DNA of 5,541 nucleotides from contig DPWT01000158.1 in assembly GCA_003527555.1 (NCBI GenBank), positions 1-5,541 of the forward strand, in the 5' to 3' direction. The position numbers and the translations under genes were made by a program. Numbering within the stretch: position 1 is the first letter of the stretch; each line of letters opens with the position of its first letter. This document shows positions 1 through 5,541 of this stretch, piece by piece. The notes beneath the pieces were generated by a model that saw nothing but the letters and a program-made list of their open reading frames with translations, did not search any database and was not told the origin of the DNA. The stretch is from Verrucomicrobiales bacterium (GTDB lineage Bacteria > Verrucomicrobiota > Verrucomicrobiia > Verrucomicrobiales > Akkermansiaceae).

Positions 1-887
1 GTTCCCACCGCACCACCGAGCCAGACACTACCAAAAAGTTGCATGTCTGCTCCGAGAAAACTGCCAAACGTAAACAGCGGACCCGGCACCGCCTGTGCGG
101 CACCATAGCCTGCTAAAAAGGCATCTTCCCCCACCAGTCCAGGCACGACTGTGCTGGTTTCTAAGAGCGGAAGCACCACATGGCCACCACCAAACACCAA
201 TGCACCTGCACGCAGCAAACCACCAGTTCCCTGAGCATTTTGGTTGTCGTGAAAAGCCAGCGGAATGATCAACAATACTACAAAAATGAGCAACGCCATG
301 ATAATCCCCCCAAGCGGCATGCCAGATTTTTGCTCCACTGGTTGGGCTTCAGATGGCTCTTTGAAAATAAAAATACCTATCACTCCACCCATGAGAATTA
401 CCAACGGCTGAATCCACGCCAAAGGAGCCATGGATAGGATAACGAGCGCGGCCACGGCCATGAACATTTCAGGCCAACACGGACAGAGCGTCTTTCTCAT
501 CCCTAAGAACGCAATCATCACAACCGCAACAGCCGATAATTTTAAACCATGCAGCCATCCGCTCCCCGCCCACTCTTGAACGCCCCCCATACCAATCGCA
601 AATGCGATCATGGCCAATGCCGATGGTAACGTAAATCCAAGCCACGCTCCGAACCCACCGAGCCAACCACCTTTTTCATAACCAATAGCCGCACCTAGCT
701 GACTACTCGCCGGACCAGGTATAAACTGAGTAAGCGACATTAGCTCAGCAAAACGATCCTCACTCAGCCACTTAAGATCTTTAACATAAGTTTCTCGGAA
801 ATAACCAATATGCGCCACAGGCCCACCAAAGGCAGTGACTCCAAGCTTGAGCGATACGACAAAACACTCGATAAATCGAAAGATCAT
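1..887 (-). CDS. chrA: Chromate transporter ChrA (3' end cut by window edge)
   Basis: This is a long-chain CHR-family transporter, an inner-membrane protein that in characterised members exports chromate and gives chromate resistance. The frame is open from the ATG at 887 to the left edge, giving about 295 codons of an expected ~390-400. The N-terminal domain shows FGGPVAHIGYF (residues 20-30), then TQFIPGPASSQ, GWLGGFGAWLGFTLPSA and a run of hydrophobic helices. A hydrophilic stretch (KEPSEAQPVEQKSG) links it to the second domain, which repeats the motif as FGGGHVVLPLLE (232-243) and AQAVPGPLFTF (264-274). Two homologous halves with FGG and PGP motifs are the family signature. AGGA lies 7 bases before the ATG and supports this start. 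The gene diverges from the DUF3817 gene. The family call is firm. Chromate as the actual substrate is inferred from the family, and no regulator or other metal gene is visible nearby. Confidence 0.93.
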   Translation of the reverse strand, partial: MIFRFIECFVVSLKLGVTAFGGPVAHIGYFRETYVKDLKWLSEDRFAELMSLTQFIPGPASSQLGAAIGYEKGGWLGGFGAWLGFTLPSALAMIAFAIGMGGVQEWAGSGWLHGLKLSAVAVVMIAFLGMRKTLCPCWPEMFMAVAALVILSMAPLAWIQPLVILMGGVIGIFIFKEPSEAQPVEQKSGMPLGGIIMALLIFVVLLIIPLAFHDNQNAQGTGGLLRAGALVFGGGHVVLPLLETSTVVPGLVGEDAFLAGYGAAQAVPGPLFTFGSFLGADMQLFGSVWLGGAVG

Positions 888-894
888 AAAAAAA

Positions 895-898
895 TCCT
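895..898 (-). promoter_or_regulatory. Shine-Dalgarno sequence of chrA
   Basis: AGGA on the minus strand sits seven bases (all T) upstream of the chrA ATG. It is the clearest ribosome binding site in the window. The other genes have weak or no Shine-Dalgarno sequence at the usual distance. Confidence 0.55.
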
Positions 899-967
899 AA
901 AATTTACCACCAAATATTCAAATCCCAAATACTTGAAACTTCATGATATAGCGACTATCTCATTGCC

Positions 968-1282
968 ATGTTCAAGAACGCGATTAATCGCCTCCGTGTC
1001 ATCAGTGTGCTCGAGGGCCTGTCTTACCTGTATCTCCTCTACCACGCAATCTACTCGAAACGCATACTTGGCATCGATGACGCCATCAAAACACCCGGGA
1101 TGGTCCATGGCATTTTGTTCTGCGCTTTCTGTATCGCACTGCTTGACACCAAACTAACACAAAAATGGTCACTTAAACCACCGTTTTGGATTTTCATGGC
1201 CTCGCTGTTTCCTTTCGCACCAATCTGGGTGGAGATTTGGTTAAAAAAACAAATACCAATCACTAAATCAGATATGAGCTAG
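968..1282 (+). CDS. Small DUF3817-type integral membrane protein
   Basis: This 104-residue protein has the layout of the DUF3817 (YdzA-like) family. It has a short basic N-terminus (FKNAINRLR), a first hydrophobic segment containing EGLSYLYLL (residues 16-24), a second containing PGMVHGILF (43-51), and a third containing MASLFPFAPIWVEIWL (77-92). The EG-SYL, G-HG-LF and S-PF motifs are the conserved family landmarks, and the length matches full family members. The function of the family is unknown; location in the cytoplasmic membrane follows from the three helices. No clear ribosome binding site precedes the ATG, but the family-like N-terminus fits this start. The gene diverges from chrA over 80 AT-rich bases and converges on the SprT-like gene, with the two stop codons overlapping by four bases. 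Confidence 0.85.
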   Translation: MFKNAINRLRVISVLEGLSYLYLLYHAIYSKRILGIDDAIKTPGMVHGILFCAFCIALLDTKLTQKWSLKPPFWIFMASLFPFAPIWVEIWLKKQIPITKSDMS

Positions 1283-1878
1283 CCAATACGAGTTTCCTTC
1301 AACCTATAATCACCATGGTAATACCCTCCATTGTGCTTAAGACAGCAGCTGTAGCAACCAACGTGGCGTCTCATCCTCCTGACACGATCAAATTCATCAC
1401 CACATACCGGACATCGGTAGCGCCACTTACGCTTCATTTTTCTGCCCCGCAACGGCAGCGAATGCGTCGCTCGCTCACCAGCAATACCCAGATCACCACA
1501 CGCTTGTCGCCACTCAGCACCATGGGCATCGATTCTACGCCTGCCAGCACGCTCGTAAGCAACAAGATGCGCCAGCTCATGTAACATCGTCCTGCGAATT
1601 TCGTCAGCCGCAATTTCCTTCAATTTAGGATTTATCTCGATTCTAGCATCTGGCCAGAAAGCGCGCCCTGCGGTAGTTCTCATTCGTCGATTCCACAGCA
1701 CCGTTGTCTTACTAGCCAGCTCATCAAGTAACAATTCAGCTAATAAACGCCGACACTCTTGAGTCATTTCTTCGTCTCTCTGAAGTCGTCCCAAAACACG
1801 TGGAATAGAGAGCTTGGCCTCTCGATCATTTTGAATCGGGGGCTTCTTGCGAGAAAAAATGAACTCCAGCTGCATCAT
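1279..1878 (-). CDS. SprT-like zinc metalloprotease-fold protein
   Basis: The 199-residue product has a SprT-like domain followed by a zinc ribbon. The zincin motif is HELAH at residues 100-104, with Glu101 as the expected catalytic residue. The probable third zinc ligand is His119 in DAHGAEW. GRAFWPDARIEINPKL (71-86) matches the strand preceding the active-site helix in this family. The C-terminal ribbon has CPVCG (156-160) and GCYSCC (174-179), giving the expected two Cys pairs. Eukaryotic Spartan relatives cleave DNA-protein crosslinks. Bacterial SprT proteins are little characterised, so the substrate is unknown. The protein is basic and has no signal peptide, so it is probably cytoplasmic. 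Two ATGs lie in tandem at 1878 and 1875; the first is used here. It starts 16 bases after the stop of the UbiA-like gene, which suggests co-transcription. An AGGA overlapping that upstream stop is too far away to be a good ribosome binding site. Confidence 0.88.
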   Translation of the reverse strand: MMQLEFIFSRKKPPIQNDREAKLSIPRVLGRLQRDEEMTQECRRLLAELLLDELASKTTVLWNRRMRTTAGRAFWPDARIEINPKLKEIAADEIRRTMLHELAHLVAYERAGRRRIDAHGAEWRQACGDLGIAGERATHSLPLRGRKMKRKWRYRCPVCGDEFDRVRRMRRHVGCYSCCLKHNGGYYHGDYRLKETRIG

Positions 1879-1894
1879 GAATAAGACTAATTCA

Positions 1895-2842
1895 TCATCC
1901 TATTACCACAAAAAAAATGGGCAGCGGCACCAGCAAAGCAACATCGGCAAGTATCCGTAACGCGTTCATAGAAAAGCGTTCACGATAATGATTCATCACT
2001 TGCAAAAGCGCAGCGGCAACCATCACTGCATAAAAATATGGCTTGGAGTATTCATCCGCCCGCATCGCCGCAAAAAGTAATGCCCCCCCAGCGAGCATGA
2101 CCAAACCCAAGGTGAGTGTAGCTTCATGGCTGTATGCGAGCGCTTCGTCAGATTCAGCGTCCGCCTTCTCCCACAGATCGATTGCCGTGATGTTCATCAT
2201 ACAGAGTAGACCAAACACCCAAACCTCGCGACAGTAGAGGAAAACAAGGATTAGGGTTTTAACGATCATATCGCAGAGGTTCCATAGCGCATCGACGAGT
2301 CCAGTATTGCGCATTGCATAGAGCACCTCATTTAAGTCCGTGATGAGCAGCGAAGAGTTGGCCACGTTGACTGGGATACCCACACCCATGGCAAATATCA
2401 TAGCTGCCAGAAAGTTCTTAACATAGGGAATCCCACGACCGCTGAAAAGTGCCAGCGCAAAGTAGAATACACAGAGCATGGCTACCACTACTCCAGCAGA
2501 AAATACCGATCGCGGTAACACATACAGCGCATGGTAAAGGCAAATAAAAGCAACAATTGCCACACTGATGGATAGCACCCACCGCCACCGCCAATGAAAA
2601 AAATGCCGCGGCGAGGACTCCCGCATCGCCGGATGCCGCCATGCATCAATTAACCTGTCCACGACATAAACACACCAGATGCCCAGAGGCAAAACCCACC
2701 AAACACTGGCCTGTATATACTCCACACGTAATGCGTGTGCCAACATCCACATCCATGCGATAGAAACCAGAGGAGCGTCAAGGCTCAACAAATTTGGCCA
2801 CAGCCATAACGGTATTTTTGAAGATTTGCAGTTTCTTTCCAT
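1895..2842 (-). CDS. UbiA-like polytopic membrane protein, function unknown
   Basis: This is a 315-residue protein with about eight or nine hydrophobic segments. It resembles the UbiA prenyltransferase superfamily in outline. It starts with NLLSLDAPLVSIAWMWML (17-34), has an aspartate pair in YVVDRLIDAWR (59-69), a YVKNFLAAMIFAMGVGIP segment (140-157), and a second acidic cluster after MNITAIDLWEKADAESDE (216-233). Classical members carry NDxxDxxxD and DxxxD magnesium-diphosphate motifs. Here the first is reduced to DRLID (62-66), without the leading Asn-Asp, so enzymatic prenyl transfer is uncertain. The C-terminus NALRILADVALLVPL (293-307) looks conserved and functional. GTGGAT just upstream of the ATG could act as a weak ribosome binding site. 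The gene lies between the lipoprotein gene and the SprT-like gene on the same strand. The superfamily call is from motif recognition only; another type of membrane protein is possible. Confidence 0.7.
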   Translation of the reverse strand: MERNCKSSKIPLWLWPNLLSLDAPLVSIAWMWMLAHALRVEYIQASVWWVLPLGIWCVYVVDRLIDAWRHPAMRESSPRHFFHWRWRWVLSISVAIVAFICLYHALYVLPRSVFSAGVVVAMLCVFYFALALFSGRGIPYVKNFLAAMIFAMGVGIPVNVANSSLLITDLNEVLYAMRNTGLVDALWNLCDMIVKTLILVFLYCREVWVFGLLCMMNITAIDLWEKADAESDEALAYSHEATLTLGLVMLAGGALLFAAMRADEYSKPYFYAVMVAAALLQVMNHYRERFSMNALRILADVALLVPLPIFFVVIG

Positions 2843-2931
2843 TAATCCACTGGTGTCGGATAACTATGCACGGGTTTCAAAAAACCGCACCCAGAAACAG
2901 CAGGCAGCTATAAAATTTCCTCAGGCAACTA

Positions 2932-3099
2932 TCAGTGATCACCATCCTTGTTGTGATGATCCTTCTTATCGTGCTGAGGATACAGGTTCTTAGTCCCGTC
3001 TTTTTTACCTTCTTTGCTGTCCTCCCAATCGTGGCGCTCGCAGGAAATAAACGTAAATATACCAACGAGGGCGAGGATACTGAAAATGAAATTTTTCAT
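2932..3099 (-). CDS. Small His-rich lipoprotein
   Basis: The 55-residue precursor begins MKNFIFSILALVGIFTFISC. This is a short lysine-containing n-region, a hydrophobic core and a lipobox-like FISC with Cys20, as in signal peptidase II substrates. The predicted mature part is only about 36 residues, very polar, and begins CERHDWEDSKEGKKDGTK. It ends in a His/Asp/Lys-rich tail (QHDKKDHHNKDGDH) that could bind divalent metal. I recall comparable 'CERHE/D-(W/F)E' mini-lipoproteins in Verrucomicrobiota, but their function is unknown to me. An in-frame ATG five codons upstream (3114) is possible. I prefer 3099 because it gives a standard signal peptide without the acidic MEFGV prefix. The gene diverges from floA and is followed 89 bases later by the UbiA-like gene on the same strand. 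Confidence 0.7.
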   Translation of the reverse strand: MKNFIFSILALVGIFTFISCERHDWEDSKEGKKDGTKNLYPQHDKKDHHNKDGDH

Positions 3100-3230
3100 G
3101 ACGCCAAATTCCATACCCCATCCACAGAGGAAAGCAAGGCGTGATTAAATGGTAATTTAGTTCAGATGCGTTCTTGCATCATTGAGTAGTATGAACCAAG
3201 CTACAAACAGCTAACAAATTACACATCACA

Positions 3231-4262
3231 ATGATTAATTCCATTCTCGCAGCAAACGAAAGCTTCATAGGTGTTATCCTCATCGGAGTAGCTTTCGTTG
3301 TAGGACTCATCTTCTTTGTCATCCTCATCAAGTTCTTCGGTATCTGGTTACAAGCACGTACCGCTGGAGCACCAGTCAGCTTACTCAATCTTGTATTTAT
3401 GCGCTTCAGAAAAGTGCCCCCAGCATTGATCGTGAACAGCCGTATCACCGCATACAAAGCCGGCCTGCCATTTACAACCGACCAATTAGAAGCCCATTAC
3501 CTATCAGGAGGTGATATCGGCCATGTAGTTCTCGCAATGATCGCAGCGGACAAAGCAGGAATCTCCCTGTCCTACGATCGTGCCTGCGCAATCGACCTCG
3601 CTACCAAAGATACAGGAAAAACCGTTCTTGAAGCGGTTCGCACATCAATTAATCCAAAGGTGATCGACTGCCCGAACCCCGCAAGCGGCAACACCAAAAT
3701 CACAGCTGTGGCCAAGGATGGTATTGCTGTCAACGCCCGCGCCAGAGTCACCGTCCGGACCAATCTAGAACGCTTCGTAGGGGGTGCTACTGAGGAAACT
3801 ATCATAGCTCGTGTTGGCGAGGGTATTGTCACATCTGTAGGTTCTGCAGTTTCCTATAAACATGTTCTAGAAAATCCAGATAACATTTCCAAACTCGTTC
3901 TTGGGAAAGGCGTAGATGCATCCACTGCTTTCGAAATACTCTCAATCGATATCGCAGATGTTGATGTTGCTGACAACATCGGCGCTCGCCTCCAAGCAGA
4001 ACAAGCTGAAGCAGACAAACAGGTTGCCCAAGCCAAGGCCGAGATGCGACGTGCAGCAGCTGTCGCCGTGGAACAGGAAATGTCCGCACGCACCCAAGAG
4101 ATGCGAGCCAAGGTTGTGGAAGCAGAATCAGGAATCCCAATGGCAATCGCCGACGCATTCCGCAACGGTAACCTGGGCATCATGGACTACGTCAAGTACC
4201 AGAACGTCAATGCCGACACCAAGATGCGCGATTCAATCGCTGGAGACGAAGGTGACGAGTAA
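3231..4262 (+). CDS. floA: Flotillin-like protein FloA (UPF0365)
   Basis: This is a full-length FloA, 343 residues against about 330 in Bacillus. FloA proteins are membrane-anchored scaffolds that form functional membrane microdomains and affect membrane fluidity. The N-terminus has one hydrophobic hairpin-type segment (12-36, [20 protein letters not shown]). The FloA signature [19 protein letters not shown] follows (46-64), then a PHB/SPFH-type domain with [33 protein letters not shown]. An Ala/Glu-rich coiled coil runs from about 252 to 298 ([20 protein letters not shown]). The tail has [19 protein letters not shown] (301-319) and an acidic GDEGDE end. No Shine-Dalgarno is visible before the ATG, but no upstream in-frame start is plausible and the anchor begins right after it. 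In many bacteria floA is next to an nfeD gene. None is seen here: upstream is a divergent lipoprotein gene and downstream a single-pass membrane protein. Confidence 0.95.
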   Translation: MINSILAANESFIGVILIGVAFVVGLIFFVILIKFFGIWLQARTAGAPVSLLNLVFMRFRKVPPALIVNSRITAYKAGLPFTTDQLEAHYLSGGDIGHVVLAMIAADKAGISLSYDRACAIDLATKDTGKTVLEAVRTSINPKVIDCPNPASGNTKITAVAKDGIAVNARARVTVRTNLERFVGGATEETIIARVGEGIVTSVGSAVSYKHVLENPDNISKLVLGKGVDASTAFEILSIDIADVDVADNIGARLQAEQAEADKQVAQAKAEMRRAAAVAVEQEMSARTQEMRAKVVEAESGIPMAIADAFRNGNLGIMDYVKYQNVNADTKMRDSIAGDEGDE

Positions 4263-4270
4263 TTAACCCG

Positions 4271-4308
4271 TGCACCGCCTCCAGGCGGTGCAACCTCGCC
4301 CATTTTTT
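4271..4308 (+). terminator. Hairpin downstream of floA, probable terminator or attenuator
   Basis: A near-perfect inverted repeat begins 8 bases after the floA stop. TGCACCGCCT (4271-4280) pairs with AGGCGGTGCA (4283-4292), a G+C-rich stem of 9-10 pairs. A T6 run at 4303-4308 follows, but 10 bases beyond the stem, so it is not a textbook intrinsic terminator. A shorter alternative stem, GGCG (4284-4287) with CGCC (4297-4300), would sit two bases before the T-run. It could end or reduce transcription into the next gene, or protect the 3' end of the floA mRNA. Confidence 0.55.
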
Positions 4309-4337
4309 GATTCCTCAAACATAAAACTCTAATTCTC

Positions 4338-4817
4338 ATGGGAGACATCCCCGAACAGGTCATTTTCCTGATCCTCTTTGTAGTGGTCGGCGCCATCAAA
4401 TGGTTAATTGAGAAAATCAAGGGTCCGCAGGCACCTCATGAGGTCTCTGACACACTGGAGGACATGTATGATGATTTCCGTGAGGAAATTCGGCAGCGCC
4501 AAACACACTCAGAACCAAAGGCATCCGCACCGCCACCACTGCCCCGAACTGATGCAGTAGCGCCGCCGATTTACGTCGCATCCACTCCCCCAGCGAGTGC
4601 CCACCCTGACCACTTTAGCTTCAAAAAAAACCAACTCAGCGCAGAAGAGCAAGCCGCAATGGAGCGGTTCCAGAGCCTCGACAAACTGCGTAAAGATCGA
4701 CCTCGAAGTACCGCAACCGGATCCGTTCGCGACATGCTCGCCAGTCCCGACTCCGCGCGTAAGGCTGTGATCCTCAAGGAGATACTCGGCGAGCCCAGAT
4801 CAATGCAGCAGATCTAA
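4338..4817 (+). CDS. Conserved single-pass membrane protein, function unknown
   Basis: This is a 159-residue protein that I cannot assign to a named family. One transmembrane helix lies near the N-terminus (about 7-26, QVIFLILFVVVGAIKWLIEK). A charged segment follows (SDTLEDMYDDFREEIRQRQ), then a Pro/Ala-rich linker (about 60-95) that looks disordered. The C-terminal part is more conserved-looking: LSAEEQAAMERFQSLDKLR, then SVRDMLASPDSARKAVILKEILGEP (about 128-152). I recall the '(S/N)P-(S)AR-A-(I/V)L-EILG-P' tail from Verrucomicrobiota and Planctomycetota proteins of unknown function. Codon use and the ordered domain layout argue for a real gene. It starts 75 bases after floA with the hairpin in between and no clear Shine-Dalgarno, so it may share the floA transcript by read-through or have its own promoter. 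A membrane-associated role near FloA is inferred from position only. Confidence 0.8.
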   Translation: MGDIPEQVIFLILFVVVGAIKWLIEKIKGPQAPHEVSDTLEDMYDDFREEIRQRQTHSEPKASAPPPLPRTDAVAPPIYVASTPPASAHPDHFSFKKNQLSAEEQAAMERFQSLDKLRKDRPRSTATGSVRDMLASPDSARKAVILKEILGEPRSMQQI

Positions 4818-5063
4818 CTCCATCTTCCTTGATAGATTCTCCTCAGTGCAAAGTAGTAGGCACGCCGACAACTGAATAATGCCTCTCAATGACTTCGAGC
4901 CTGTTGCGCTTACGTCATCAATGATCGATTGCGCAGCAGTCGTCACTCAGTGAGACTTCGTCATTAATCAACAGGAAGGTCGTATTATAGTACACAAGCT
5001 AGATGACCGATCTGCTACAGTCCATCCTCGACAGCGGGGCCGATCTTTTTTAACAATAAGACC

Positions 5064-5483
5064 ATGTTACGCCTTATGGATCGCTACATCGGCAAGCAGA
5101 TCATTTCTGCGACGATTTTTGGTGTAGTCCTGCTCAGCGTGATGCTCGTCATGGGAAACCTTTTTAAGGAACTGAGGCCGCTATTAGTCGAGGATAAAGC
5201 ATCCCCTATGCAAGTGGGGCAGTTCGTTCTAAGTTTTCTTCCCTTTTCTCTTATCTACACGATTCCCTGGGGGTTTCTTGTCGCCGTTCTCTTGGTTTTC
5301 GGCAGATTATCCGCTGAAAACGAACTGGTAAGCATGCGAATGTCAGGTCTAAGTTTGCTTAGAATATCGATGCCCGTTTTTGTGATTGCGGCACTCCTCT
5401 CTGCTCTTTGCCTGTGGCTCAATATATCAATGGTACGATCAAACCTGTTTCCTACCCCGGGCGTGCGCCGCACATCCACGTAG
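5064..5483 (+). CDS. LptF/LptG family permease, N-terminal fragment joined to foreign sequence
   Basis: LptF and LptG (YjgP/YjgQ family) are the transmembrane subunits of the LptB2FG ABC transporter that extracts lipopolysaccharide from the inner membrane. The start RLMDRYIGKQIISATIFGVVLLSV (3-26) is the family's first helix. Later come LSFLPFSLIYTIPWGFLVAVLLVFGRLSAENELV (about 56-89) and MRMSGLSLLRISMPVFVIAALLSALCLWLN (91-120). The 'LS-ENELV--R-SG-S' and 'WLN' motifs are typical. Full-length members have about 350-400 residues. Here the family match ends near residue 120-124, and the frame runs out at a TAG after a non-homologous tail (RSNLFPTPGVRRTST). From about 5423 the DNA encodes a dioxygenase in another frame. 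Which of LptF or LptG this is cannot be decided from the N-terminus. An ATG at codon 5 (5076) is an alternative start. The 246 bases upstream contain no other substantial gene. Confidence 0.85.
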   Translation: MLRLMDRYIGKQIISATIFGVVLLSVMLVMGNLFKELRPLLVEDKASPMQVGQFVLSFLPFSLIYTIPWGFLVAVLLVFGRLSAENELVSMRMSGLSLLRISMPVFVIAALLSALCLWLNISMVRSNLFPTPGVRRTST

Positions 5484-5541
5484 CCGTTAAACTTAAAGGC
5501 ACAAAACGGCTGGTCACTCAATGCTATATCAAAGGGCACGA
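5423..5541 (+). pseudogene. Intradiol ring-cleavage dioxygenase, internal fragment (no start, cut by window edge)
   Basis: Read in the frame beginning at 5423, this piece gives YINGTIKPVSYPGRAPHIHV, then a Lys/Gly-rich turn, then RLVTQCYIKGH up to the edge. This is the core of the protocatechuate 3,4-dioxygenase / catechol 1,2-dioxygenase superfamily ('FRTIKP--YPGR-PHIH--V---G--L-TQ-Y--G'). These enzymes use non-haem Fe(III) to cleave catechols between the hydroxyls. Expected iron ligands are the Tyr at codon 5453 and the His residues at 5471 and 5477. The remaining Tyr ligand would lie upstream and is absent. The frame is open back to 5363, but that part reads as the shadow of the permease and has no ATG. 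The fragment therefore has no start of its own. It is either the remnant of a rearrangement or sequence wrongly joined in assembly. It may continue past the window. The first four residues may belong to either parent. Confidence 0.82.

Noticed and set aside
180..437. Plus-strand open frame of 85 codons
   Set aside because: It lies antisense within chrA, whose minus-strand frame has clear family motifs here; the product is low-complexity and unlike a protein family.
469..666. Minus-strand open frame of 65 codons inside chrA
   Set aside because: It is a different frame of the same strand as chrA; the ChrA frame is continuous through it without any frameshift.
810..1157. Plus-strand open frame of 115 codons
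   Set aside because: It overlaps both the start of chrA and the DUF3817 gene, which have recognisable motifs; it is a shadow frame.
2874..2901. Inverted repeat GGTTT/AAACC with an A/T run between the UbiA-like and lipoprotein genes
   Set aside because: The stem is only five pairs and the T-run lies inside the loop, so it does not support a terminator.
3829..4183. Two minus-strand frames of 109 codons each
   Set aside because: Both are antisense to the FloA coding region, and their composition is typical of antisense shadows of an Ala/Glu-rich coiled coil.
4943..4953. Short odd palindrome TCACTCAGTGA in the gap before the permease
   Set aside because: It has a one-base loop and is only 11 bases long; this can occur by chance, and no matching second site was seen in the gap.
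5064..5483. Simple frameshift as the reason for the short permease
   Set aside because: The sequence after the break in the other frames does not continue the permease; it encodes a dioxygenase core, so an indel alone does not explain it.
5255..5539. Minus-strand open frame of 94 codons crossing the right-end junction
   Set aside because: It is antisense to both the permease and the dioxygenase fragment, each of which has strong family motifs on the plus strand.

Overview
The window most resembles a Verrucomicrobiota bacterium, probably aquatic or marine. The inference rests on gene content: a FloA flotillin without an NfeD partner, a single-pass protein with a 'SPDSAR..ILKEILGEP' tail, a diverged UbiA-like membrane protein and a small 'CERH-WED' lipoprotein. 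Base composition looks close to 50% G+C, and most starts lack a clear Shine-Dalgarno sequence. No rRNA, tRNA, insertion sequence, CRISPR array or long repeat was seen. Both ends cut through genes, as at the ends of a short contig.

Layout. Positions 1-887 (minus) hold the 5' part of a two-domain chromate transporter, chrA. Across an 80-base divergent gap, 968-1282 (plus) encodes a small DUF3817-type membrane protein. Its stop codon overlaps that of the convergent SprT-like zinc protein (1279-1878, minus). Upstream of that gene on the minus strand are a UbiA-like polytopic membrane protein (1895-2842) and a His-rich lipoprotein (2932-3099). These three may form a transcription unit read leftward. 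Diverging from the lipoprotein, the plus strand carries floA (3231-4262), a strong hairpin, a conserved single-pass protein of unknown function (4338-4817), a 246-base gap, and the N-terminal third of an LptF/LptG lipopolysaccharide-export permease (from 5064).

The most notable signal is at the right end. The permease reading is normal up to about residue 120 (position ~5423). Then, in a different frame, the last ~106-119 bases encode the iron-binding segment of an intradiol ring-cleavage dioxygenase (YPGRAPHIH ... TQCYIKGH). These genes have unrelated functions and are joined within about a dozen bases. The junction is either a real rearrangement that disrupts the permease or, more likely given the read-length size of the piece at the window edge, an assembly chimera. 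I found no convincing new multi-gene system. The other genes are envelope or membrane housekeeping and accessory functions.
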